DNA of 64,000 bases from Auriscalpium vulgare (lineage: Eukaryota > Basidiomycota > Agaricomycetes > Russulales > Auriscalpiaceae): positions 2,294,001 through 2,358,000 of the forward strand of contig JAHBBC010000002.1 of assembly GCA_019915015.1 (NCBI GenBank), in the 5' to 3' direction. The translations under genes and the position numbers were made by a program. The notes below the pieces were generated by a model. The model saw only the letters and a list, made by a program, of their open reading frames with translations. It did no database searches and had not been told where the DNA came from. This document shows positions 1 to 9,798 of this stretch, piece by piece. Every line of letters begins with the position of its first letter. The stretch's first letter is position 1.

Positions 1-1500
1 CAAGGACAACAAGAGGGAATGCGGACCAGAATATCGCATTCCGCCTCCTTTTATGCCTTTCCGCTCGACCGCACGTCCCTTTCTATTTCGACTACTCCCG
101 CGCACACACCACAGGCCACGACTTTGTCGCAATTCGTTTCAACTCGAAATCCCACGCAACATCCCCGCTTTCCACGCAGCTTCCCCGCCCTCTTTGACTT
201 CAGGAAAACATCGTCGCCTTTTCGATCCTATTTCCAACGGCCCCAGACCACCGCCTCATGTCAAACTCAATCATGACGTCATCATTTTGTTTCAAGCATG
301 TCGAGTCCCCCGCGCAACACTTTCACTCCCACAACATTTGCCGACCTAGGCTTACCACATTCCGATACATCTTCCTTCGCCTCCGGCAAACCCCGCTATT
401 GGCTCCCACACTTTCAAAAAGTCTTTGAGACTTGCGACAAAAATATCCGACGCTTCAACAATTCCTCCGCCGCAGCACATCCTTCGAAAAGAGAGAAGAA
501 GCCCTCAACGCAAGTATCTTATGGACCTGACACGCGACAACATCGCACATCTCGCATTGACGCCCAGAACACAAGGTCAACACGCGCCAATCCCTTTTCG
601 TAATACGCCACGCACATCTTCCTTCGTTGCCGAAGCTCGGCATGGTCGGAGGCGGTCCAGTATGCCATCATGTACAACCTGGCGCCAACGACTTTTGTAT
701 TCCCTCCCGCCCGCGTATTCCTTTCGAGGCGTCACTCCCTCTACATGCTGACCAAGGACGGTCAGTATTTCAATAAGGAGGAAGTGATACGTCTGCCCAG
801 CCGTCTAGCGGAGAAACACCCGAATTTCGGCATTTTCGGCATCTTCCGAAATCACGTGACCTTGGCCTGCCGGCCTCGGTCCGCACCATCAGGTTTCACT
901 ACCACCCCGCAGCGTCTATCGAAAGCGCCCCAAACGCACTCGAAATAGCCTACACGCCCCACCAAGCGCCCCGAGTCACACGCCACAATCCTACGGCCCC
1001 GCACAAACAGTCACCCAGCGGCTATCTGACTCGGAGCCACACGCCACAATCCTTCCCCGCCGTGATGCGCCGCTGTCAATCATACCTCCCTTCTGCGTCC
1101 CCCGATTCCTCGATATTCCCCACATCTCGATCCACAATATGGTTCCGTCTACGTTAATCCACAGCCGTCCAAGATAGGCAGGAGCGCTACACAACGAGCC
1201 AAGACCGCCCGTCGTACGTCCCTCCCTTCAATTTACACTCGGAATACATCGGATACCCCGCTCGACTTTACGATACACCACCAGCGCCTTACGATATAAG
1301 CGCTAGCGCGCTAAACGCACTTCGCCCCTTAGCGGCGATCGTAAGTCGGAACTAAACCTAAACCGTCCGTAATTCAACGATCCTCTCTTGCCACATCCCT
1401 CGTATACTCACTCCCCCGCGTCCACGTCGTACACCCCGTGATATCTGACCCACGTCTCCCGCGTTTTGGATCGTATTTGTCTTCACTATGTCACGTCCGT
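1..1500. other. No recognisable gene
   Basis: All frames give short, proline/serine/arginine-rich ORFs without a recognisable domain or a consistent exon-intron pattern. A short direct duplication is visible: a block of about 20 bases at roughly 972-990 recurs with one change at roughly 1035-1055. The sequence may be an old, decayed element, but nothing in it allows classification. Confidence 0.5.
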
Positions 1501-1694
1501 TGTAAGACCAGGATTAGGTAACACCCAGAAAAGTGGCACAGGCCGGAATCGAACCGGCAACCCTATTCGTATGCGCCCGTAGTGCTCTAACCACTGAGCT
1601 ACTGTGCTGTAGTCAACCTTGGCTATAACCCGTATGGGTTCTAATTCACCAATGATCAAGGGTATCACCCATTGTAGGTGCGAATACCCTATCA
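1501..1694 (-). repeat. 194-bp repeat with tRNA-like Pol III module, copy 1
   Basis: This block recurs almost unchanged at 1802-1995, exactly 301 bp downstream, with only a few substitutions. On the minus strand it holds a 5' part of about 86 bp, a tRNA-like module (1608 to 1534), a short T run that could terminate Pol III, and about 30 bp of tail. The edges of the identity are sharp and lie inside otherwise unrelated flanks. It could be a tRNA-derived SINE or a locally duplicated tRNA pseudogene. The conserved sequence upstream of the tRNA-like part is unusual for a SINE, which normally begins with its tRNA head. Confidence 0.75.
1534..1608 (-). tRNA. tRNA-like sequence (probably pseudo-tRNA or SINE head), copy 1
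   Basis: The A box (TAGCTCAGTGG) and B box (GGTTCGATTCC) match the Pol III consensus exactly. The D arm pairs (GCTC with GAGC), the T arm pairs (GCCGG with CCGGC), and six of seven acceptor pairs form, with A1-C72 mismatched. A run of four T follows. The anticodon arm does not fold: the 24 bases between the D arm and T arm give no five-base stem around a loop with U33, with or without a simple intron. No amino-acid identity can therefore be assigned, and a functional tRNA is unlikely. Confidence 0.4.
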
Positions 1695-1801
1695 TCTCAT
1701 CCCAACTTTGAGACGTTGACCTCCTGGGCAACCAATCCTGTCTTGAATGCCAGAGTCAACTCCCGGTAGAAGAGAGTTAACCCTCGTGGTGGGCTCCATT
1801 A

Positions 1802-1995
1802 TGTAAGACCAGGATTAGGTAACACCCAGAAAAGCGGCACAGGCCGGAATCGAACCGGCGACCCTATTCGTATGCGCCCGTAGTGCTCTAACCACTGAGC
1901 TACTGTGCTGTAGTCAACCTTGGCTATAACCCGTATGGGTTCTAATTCACCAATGATCAAGGGTATCACCCATCGTAGGTGCGAATACCCTATCA
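1802..1995 (-). repeat. 194-bp repeat with tRNA-like Pol III module, copy 2
   Basis: Second copy of the 1501-1694 repeat, same orientation, separated from it by 107 bp of unrelated sequence. The few differences from copy 1 are single-base substitutions, which suggests recent duplication or two recent insertions of one family. Confidence 0.75.
1835..1909 (-). tRNA. tRNA-like sequence (probably pseudo-tRNA or SINE head), copy 2
   Basis: Identical in layout to 1534-1608: perfect A and B boxes, pairing D and T arms, near-complete acceptor stem, and no foldable anticodon arm. It is read as a Pol III promoter-bearing repeat head, not a working tRNA. Confidence 0.4.
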
Positions 1996-2570
1996 CCGTA
2001 CGATACGGATTTCTGACTCGCTTGTCGTACAAATAGTTCTGAGTCGCTAGACAGACGGAATAACAAGTTACTATTCCCCCTCGTACTCAGGATCTCGAAA
2101 GAGCTTCTGAAGTGGTCTGACTTCACCACAACCCGTCGCTCTAGCTCTTAGACGCACGAAACTTCGACACCAATACCACGCCGCAATATCAATACGAATA
2201 CCAATACCACGACCCTCGACAAATCTCCTCTTGCCCTTCGAAATCTCCCTACGCCTCGCTACTCTCCCCCTTGACACCCCGCACCTTCAACGCAGAGATC
2301 AGGCCTATATACGCCCCTCTGTTCCTTCGTCACCGCCCCATACTCCGCCCCGCTCTCCCTCGATATATTCCCTCGACCATTGCCACCGCTGCGTAAATCC
2401 CCTTCGACTCTCAAAATAGTCCTCGCGTCCCCTCCGACATTCCTAGCTTCCGTGACACATTCTTGGGAGCTTGCCCGTCGCGTCTCCAGCACTGTATCAT
2501 TTCGGTGATCCGTGCCGTGTCTAGCTCTCGCACTATCGTCCTCTCCCCCAGCCTCTCGCGCCCACCGATC
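1996..2570. other. No recognisable gene
   Basis: Short ORFs only, arginine- and glycine-rich on the minus strand, with no domain and no paralogue elsewhere in the window. Nothing further is seen. Confidence 0.5.
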
Positions 2571-2735
2571 CAAGTCCTAGTCACTGTGTCCCACTCGTAC
2601 TCCGAGCAGGATTTGCCGTGCGTAGTCTCGGGACCCTGACTGCACTCCCTCAACTCGATACGTTCACTACTGCGCTCTGAGGATTGGACATCAATATATA
2701 TCCGCCTCACTACCAGTTGGACGCCCATCATTGTG
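2571..2735. repeat. Diverged tandem duplication, unit 1
   Basis: About 165 bp that recurs directly downstream at 2751-2910 with roughly one change in six and a few small indels. Shared stretches include TGCGTAGTCTC, GGACCCTGACTG, CTGCGCTCTGAGGA and TTGGACGCCCATCA. Neither unit has a convincing ORF. The origin is unknown. Confidence 0.7.
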
Positions 2736-2750
2736 TCCTCTGATTCAGGT

Positions 2751-2910
2751 CCAGGTCACCGTTTCCCACTCATACACCAAGCAGGATTCACCGTGCGTAG
2801 TCTCAGGACCCTGACTGACTCCCTCAATTCAATACATCCTTCACTGCGCTCTGAGGAGTGGATCTCAACATATATCCACCTCACTACCGGTTGGACGCCC
2901 ATCACCGTCA
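2751..2910. repeat. Diverged tandem duplication, unit 2
   Basis: Second unit of the 2571-2735 duplication in the same orientation, spaced by about 15 bp. See unit 1 for the shared stretches. Confidence 0.7.
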
Positions 2911-3361
2911 GGCACCTGTGTGGGGTAGGGACAAAGCGCGTCTTGGTACGTGCGAAGCACGTGCATGCAAGCTCCCCGTCTTCGTATGTGGAGAATCCAA
3001 CTACAGACTATCATATTTGCTATTTGCAGTTCCCACGCTTGGCCCAGAGGCATTATGCCAGTCTTGGATGCACTGTGTAGTGCATCTGAAACTGACATCA
3101 TACCTCTCCGCTCCGCGTAATATATCACCCAGACTCGAAAACCACACCCTTCTGTTGGGCTGTGAGAGTGGAGTTTGTTATTTTCTGCTGGAAAACAGTA
3201 GACTTTGAGAGAGTTTTGAAAGCTTCCGGTTATTTGAGCTATGAATGGACAAACTATGATTGCTGTTTACAATGATAAAAGTAACCCCTACCAAATACAA
3301 ATATGAGACAGGTCAAAATATTCACGGAATGAGAGGACTCACGTATAGTAAATGCCAGCTG
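2911..3361. other. Intergenic, 3' side of the NLR pseudogene
   Basis: Contains no domain-bearing ORF. The last ~200 bp are AT-rich and lie just past the 3' end of the minus-strand NLR pseudogene, so they may hold remnants of its 3' untranslated region. Confidence 0.5.
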
Positions 3362-6300
3362 TCACCATATATGTCCTGCTGAACATTTCATCCAGTCTCT
3401 CCCATGAACAAAATTCAAAAGATCCAGCACTGTCTCTTGCTGTGGGGTGCTCATCCAGATATTACTTGGGCGATGAAGACTGTGTCTATGTAGGGGGGGA
3501 ACCCACATAAGAAACTGGGAGTCTCCACAATGAATCCAACCATGTTCATTAATAACAGATTGGTCTGTAAAACCAGAACACACTTCAATCTGTTCTTCTG
3601 GTAGGTCTAGTTTTGTGTTCCATACTTCCACAGTTCCATCATCTGGTCCTGAGGCAATGCTCTGGCCATCTGGTGAGAATGCCACAGAATTGACTCCACT
3701 TGTGTGCCCCTCAAATGGCCCTGCAACTGTGGCACCTGTGGCTGCATTCCACACCCGCACAGTGTGATCATATGACCCTGAGGCAATGCTCTGGCCATCT
3801 GGTGAGAATGCCACAGAATTGACTCCACTTGTGTGCCCCTCAAATGGCCCTGCAACTGTGGCACCTGTGGCTGCATTCCACACCCACACAGTGTGATCAT
3901 ATGACCCTGAGGCAATGCTCTGGCCATCTGGTGAGAATGCCACTGAAAAGACTGGGCTGGTGTGCCCCTCAAATGGCCCTGCAACTGTGGCACCTGTGGC
4001 TGCATTCCACAACCGCACAGTCCAATCATCTGACCCTGAGGCAATGCTCTGGCCATCTGGTGAGAATGCCACTGAAAAGACTGGGCTGGTGTGCCCCTCA
4101 AATGGCCCTGCAACTGTGGCACCTGTGGGTGAATTCCACACCCGCACAGTGTGATCAGATGACCCTGAGGCAATGCTCTGGCCATCTGGTGAGAATGCCA
4201 CAGAACAGACTGTGTCTGTGTGCCCCTTAAATGGCCCTGCAACTGTGGCACCTGTGGGTGAATTCCACACCCGCACAGTGTGATCAGATGACCCTGAGGC
4301 AATGCTCTGGCCATCTGGTGAGAATGCCACAGACCAGACTGTGTCTGTGTGCCCCTTAAATGGCCCTGCAACTGTGGCACCTGTGGCCGCATTCCACACC
4401 CACACAGTGAAATCCCATGACCCTGAGGCAATGCTCTGACCATCTGGTGAGAATGCCACAGAATTGACTCCACTTGTGTGCCCCTCAAATGGCCCTGCAA
4501 CTGTGGCACCTGTGGCTGCATTCCACACCCGCACAGTCCAATCATATGACCCTGAGGCAACGCTCTGGCCATCTGGGGAGAATGCCACAGACTTGACTGG
4601 GTATCTGTGCCCCTCAAATGGCCCTGCAATTGTGGCACCTATTGCTGCATTCCAGACCCGCACAGTGCAATCTCCTGACCCTGAGGCAATGCTCTGGCCA
4701 TCTGGTGAGAATGCCACAGAATTGACTCCACTTGTGTGCCCCTCATAAATGGCCCTGCAACTGTGGCACCTGTAGCTGCATTCCACACCCGCACAGTGAA
4801 ATCCCATGACCCTGAGGCAATGCTCTGGCCATCTGGTGAGAATGCCACAGAATTGACTGTGTCTGTGTGCCCCTCAAATGGCCCTGCAACTGTGGCACCT
4901 GTGGCTGCATTCCACACCCGCACAGTGTGATCATATGACCCTGAGGCAATGTTCTGGCCATCTGGTGAGAATGCCACAGAATTGACTGTATTTGTGTGCC
5001 CCTCAAATGGCCCTGCAACTGTTACACCTGTGGCTGCATTCCATACCCGCACAGTGTGATCATAGGACCCTGAGGCAATGTTCTGGCCATCTGGTGAGAA
5101 TGCCACAGAAACGACTGGGAGTGTGTGCCCCTCAAATGGCCCTGCAACTGTAGCACCTGTGGCTGCATTTCACACCCGCACAGTCCTGTCACCTGACCCT
5201 GAGGCAATACTCTGGCCATCTGGTGAGAAGCACACTGTTGATATCCATTCTTGACACTGAATAATCATTCGTAATGCAGGCCATTCTGTGAGCCGCCCTT
5301 TTTTGAGAGACAGTGTCCTGGGGAATCTTGCTATATACTGCTTGAGCATCCAAGACTCTTTTGGTGCAAATGGAAGAGCAGAAATATAGATATGTGGTGC
5401 ACTTTGTGAGATTGGAACACCAAAATACTGCACAAATGTGATCATCTCATCCACAAGTGTCCTGAGTTTGATAGTCATGGTTCTAGTTGAGGTTTTGGTT
5501 AAGCTTGAATTTAACTGGAACCTTGACTATATTAGTATGCCAGCATTCAAGATACAGCCCACTCACCCCTTGGTCCAGCCACAATTTTAGAGATTGTAAC
5601 ATTTGTGAAGCAAAATGTACTTTGCCTAGAAGGCTGAGTACTTCCAGCCAGTAGAGAGCCTTCGTCTCCAAGAACGCTTTGATATCCATACATAGTGTTT
5701 CTTCAAAGCAACAGTGTTGCAAATGTGTACCCCAAAAGCAGCAAGCATAAGACAGATGTGATGGAATATTTGCTTCAATACGAGCTTGAAGATCAGATAC
5801 ATCTTTGTTTGCCACGTGTGATGTAGTAAGGCTACAAATGTTGAATTTAAGGCCATTCTTGCTATACATGACTTTCAAAGAGGATTTTGCCATGCTGAAG
5901 TGCGCTTGAGCTATATCAATATGAAACAGTGTGGTTCTCCCCTCCTCAAGGAGAAAGTCACGGAAAGATGTGTGAAGTGGTACAACAGGGAGATGTGATG
6001 TAGATGACACATTAGTCAAAAGTGAGCCCAGATGAGATAATATAGTTGTGACTAGCTCTGTGTCCTCTTCCTCAGGTGGTTGTTCCTCATCTATGTTGCA
6101 ATATTGTTGCAAGGCTGTAAGGGCAGATACAGAAAGTGGTTCAAAAGCAGAAAGAAGCTGGCCTACCACAGAAGTAAACTGACTCTGAGAGTCGTTGAAT
6201 TTCACTTCAAGAATCAACTCATACAAGGTATCAAGAGGTTTGAATTTATCTGTGGCCAATAGGCGTTTGATGCATTTTCGTGTTGTCAAGCCAGTAGGTG

Positions 6301-8510
6301 GTTTCTGAATGTATTCACATGCCACTGCAGCCCACTGAAATAGACCTTCAGCTTTTGCTGTCAATTGTTCTACAGTCTTCTTAAATTCTTCTTCTGAAAT
6401 GACTTTAGGTGCAATATCTGATAATTCTTGAGATATATATTTCTGAATATCATCATTGGTGGTAGCTGCTAGTATTGGGTCATCCATGTACTTGATTTGT
6501 ACTGAATGGGCACATTTGAATGCATCCACAATGTCTTCTTCAGTCCTAGAAGTGATTAAGACTCGGATATTTGAAGGAAGCCTTGAAATGTTTTGTGCTA
6601 GGAAAACATGCAATCCATGTTTATCTACAGTGTCACCGCTTTCATCCAAGGCATCAATCACAATTACAATAGGTGGTGCCTTTTCAGTTTGTAACTTGTC
6701 AAATGGTTGTTGTAAGAGACAATTGAAATGGTTCTTATATTGCCAAGTACCCAGCCACTCTGACTCTTTCATACTCTTGCCCAGTTCAGATTTGAATGAG
6801 GGATACAACTTGGCAAGATTATAAGCCAGTGTTGGCAAAAAATTGCGTAATGCGTTCTGTGACTCTGACCTCATAAAGACAAAGGATGTAATAGACTGCT
6901 TGTCTTTTGGAAAATGATTCAAAATCTCATGTGCAATAGATGATTTTCCTGTGCCTGCTTTGCCAAACAATACAAGAGCATGATCTGACTCTGGATTTTT
7001 TATCCATGCATAGATATGGTCCAAGAATTTTGTCCTTGTACCAGCAAGACACCCAGTGTTCACTTTAGGGTGCTTAGAGGAGCCTGGTTCATAATAAACA
7101 AGTAATTCATCAGTTTCTCTGTTCAGGCCTGTGTAATAAAGTGTTAGTTGAATATTACATGTGGCATGGGATTACTAACCTTCATCCTTCATCAGCTGTA
7201 GTACTTCTTTCAGCTGAATGGACAGTCCATTGATAAGTTCTACTGCAATTGTTGTATTGGCTTGAGTATGCACTGTAGCATGGTCTGAAAAGCTCTTTTG
7301 TAAACCAACAAGAGCTTGAGTGTATTCTTTGATCACTGCATCTGCTGATCCATGGAGGTTTGACCAAAATCGCTTTACTAGAAAAGGATTAGCCTCATTG
7401 TATCCATTATTGATATCCTTCACAACTTACAAAATGATGGTTCTGCTGCATATTCTTGAATAAATTCACCAGCAGAGCGTATCAACTTTACCATAGTAAT
7501 AAGTATTTTTGCCTGTTTCGTCTCAGGCTTCTTCATGATTTGTCCAGCCTCTTGTAGAAGTTCAAATGTATCCCTTATAGTGGAGAAGAGGTCATGTATA
7601 TCCTGATCAAGTTGAACTTGCTTCAAGAAAGTCTAAACAATGCAATTTAAGTCAAGGGCTCACAGTTTCTGACAGCAGCTACAATACCCACCTTTGGTAG
7701 CACTGATAGCAGCATCCATGCTGCCTTCACATATGGGTGGATCTAAAACAAATCTTTTTAGATCATGTCACAAAATAAGAAATGTAGACCTGCCTCTGCA
7801 ATATCATCAACCACGTTCACAAACCATTGAAATTTGTCCATTGCACTTCCCCAAGTGTCATATACATTTATCACTTTTTCCACAGCTTCTGGAGCTTTGC
7901 TGATAGTCTCTACTCTTTTTCCAATTGTTCTGATGGGGTATGCATGTGTTCCAGTTTTTGCGGAGCAATAGTCAATACGGCCTCAGTTGCTGGCATAAGA
8001 CCTAACATAGACAGTGCAGATGGTGTCTCGCTAGGCGCCGCTGCTTGAGGACCAACATCAAGGATCGGAGATGTCATAGACACCGGTTTAGCAGTGACAG
8101 CAGGAGCGGACTCGAGGGCAGGAAGACTAGAAAGGACCGAGATTGACAGCCTGAGTGTTGTGTTTAGTGCAGTTCCAGGCACACCAGGGTTGAAGTCCGT
8201 ATCTATCAGAGATATTCGTAAGCGGATAGAAGCCAATCAGGTCAGTGATGCGCACTTTGTTGTGCAGATGCGAGGATCGACTTGAGAGGACATTTGACTG
8301 TCGCCAAAAGTTTGTTCTTACGCAGCAGCCTTTTGGCAAAAACGCGAATCGTGATGTCTGGGTCCGATTCAAGATTACTGCGAAAGGTCAGCTTGTTTCA
8401 AGACACTGGGTTGGAAACTAGCTACGTACGGATGTCCGTGGATTCAGTCAGGGGGTCGATGCGGCGTGGGACCGCCCCTCCTTGCATGTCGCCAATCACA
8501 GCTCTATCGC
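3362..8510 (-). pseudogene. Decayed C2-NACHT-WD40 (NLR-type) gene
   Basis: Reads on the minus strand as the same exon series as the intact gene at 37640-42958. It has an N-terminal exon (about 8510-8440), the second half of a C2 domain (about 8378-8281), a helical NACHT-associated region (exons between 8236 and 7175), a NACHT NTPase exon (about 7130-5567, Walker A GKAGTGKSS), a conserved 52-nt intron (5566-5515), then 13 WD repeats and a C-terminal tail to 3362. Lesions are visible: the first half of the C2 domain is missing; a frameshift lies near 7905 next to an in-frame TAG; one intron would need a GC donor; a conserved Trp codon is TGA at about 5169-5167; and two extra bases near 4744 shift the frame inside a WD repeat. 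The parent was probably a cytoplasmic STAND sensor. Codon-level conservation outside the lesions suggests recent loss. The 5' limit is uncertain. Confidence 0.85.
3640..5240 (-). repeat. Near-identical WD40-encoding repeats of the NLR pseudogene (13 units, 129 bp)
   Basis: Each 129-bp unit encodes 43 residues with the core [15 protein letters not shown], then two variable residues around an invariant Asp, then TVRVWN. The pair flanking that Asp differs among units: G/R, Y/H, Y/H, W/F, G/C, Y/W, W/F, S/H, S/H, D/W, Y/H, Y/H, D/G. The rest is almost unchanged at the nucleotide level, as expected when units are homogenised by unequal exchange. Long ORFs on the other frames and strand here ([16 protein letters not shown] and [14 protein letters not shown]) are repeat shadows. 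Confidence 0.85.
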
Positions 8511-8647
8511 GGATGGACTTCAATCACAGGCAGCGAAGGTATAAGAATTGGCGTACTCTGCTCCCGATCGCTGCGAATCGGGGGATCTGGTCTGCAGATG
8601 CGCAATATGTCAGGATCGTCGGTTATAGTCTCGTATTGCCCGCACAC

Positions 8648-8889
8648 TCACGTTCTGTTGGCCGTTTGTTCGGACTCTGTATCCTGTGGGGGGCTCATAC
8701 TTGTAGAGTAGCTGGTTTGGAAGGCAATGTCACGGTGGAAAGCTGAGAGTGCGCTGCGCTCGAGGACGACGTAGGTCGAGAGGTGCAACACGTGGGCTGG
8801 ATGTCGCACGCGGCAAAATTGATCCTTGTCAACTTTTCTTGATGCATTCCCGCAGCATTCTTCCATGGCTTTCGCCACCCACTCAACAC
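8648..8889 (-). other. Possible 5' exon of the NLR pseudogene
   Basis: About 130 bp here match, in order and orientation, the proposed first exon of the intact paralogue (about 37700-37842). Shared features are a stretch encoding SRPTSSS in one frame (STYV.LER in another) and a GT donor at nearly the same place. Either the exon belongs to the NLR gene or the duplicated segment extended past it. The frame cannot be fixed from the sequence alone. Confidence 0.4.
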
Positions 8890-9700
8890 ATTCGAATTGA
8901 GTCCCTGGACTCTTGCTTTTACATGCTAGAAACGCACATGGCCAACTGGAATCCTCAATGCGACGTGTGCGATGTCGAGCCGCCTCAAGGCCGAGAATAT
9001 ACAACCTCTACTTGAGATGAGGTGCGTCTCGACTCCATGCGCTGAGCTTGACCAACTTGACTGACTCTTGCAGACTATGGCATTTCGTGCCCCACAGGCG
9101 AACGGACGGCGGAACTTGCTGCTCGTCCCCGGTCGCCTCTCCCATCTCGACTCCTGATCTTCCCCCGCAGCTCTGTCCCGCGCTCAGCACCGTTCAGCTA
9201 AGACTCTCTCGCGAGTCGGCGTTCCCTCGATCCGCTTTCCGCTGCGGAAAGTTGTGACTTTCGACAGGCCCCCAGCTGCTAGCGTGTCCGTCGAGCGACT
9301 AACGGCATCCGCCTCAACGACTCCCCCTCCTGCCCCCAACAGCTCCCGGACACCTTCGAAACTGACCGCCGTTCTGCGCGCCGTCCTGCCCATCGCCCAC
9401 GTGCTGCGCAGCCCGCATCCGAACACACGCCGCAGCCCTGTGAAATGGACGCACACGCTGCAGCAAGCCAGTACCCGCAACTCGCGGCGTTCGACGAATT
9501 CACCCAATGAACTGCAGGGTCCTGGTGGCGCGTCATGATGCAAGAGGAGGCGACGGGGGCTATCGTCTGTTGAGGAGCAGGAGCAGCGCAGGCGTCAGGT
9601 ACGTGGTACATACGATCCCGGGATGTATCCGCATATACTCACCTCTCCGCCTCCGATTGTTCAGCTGGCCACGGAAATGGCGCAGAGATTAATCGGACCG
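8865..9700. repeat. Eroded dispersed segment, copy A (blocks iii and iv)
   Basis: Block iii (about 8870-9200) and block iv (about 9260-9700) align to 26700-27340 and to parts of 28370-30030. Shared landmarks are a GAGCCGCCTCA(A/G)G(C/G)CC stretch, a later GAACTTGC-C/T-GCTCGTC stretch, and in block iv a CAGGTACGTGGT splice-donor-like site followed about 25 bp later by CGCA(C/T)ATACT. The pattern suggests old exon-intron copies of one gene, but no copy has an open frame across the blocks and the product is not recognised. Confidence 0.5.
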
Positions 9701-9798
9701 TCGCGCGGACTATGCGCCGTGCAGAAGCACAGGGCGAACACCAGGCTGAGTGTGCAACCGAGGTTCTCCGTCCGTTACCCGCGGTACTTCTTCAGTCC

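Noticed and set aside
1534..1608. Functional tRNA-Arg(ACG) reading of the tRNA-like sequence
   Set aside because: An ACG with a preceding T can be placed in a seven-base loop, but the five bases on either side do not pair, so the anticodon arm would not form.
3607..4638. Long alternative-frame ORF of about 340 codons in the WD repeat region (and similar ORFs on the plus strand)
   Set aside because: It has the same 43-residue period as the WD units and is created by reading the near-identical repeats out of frame; the WD frame has the domain.
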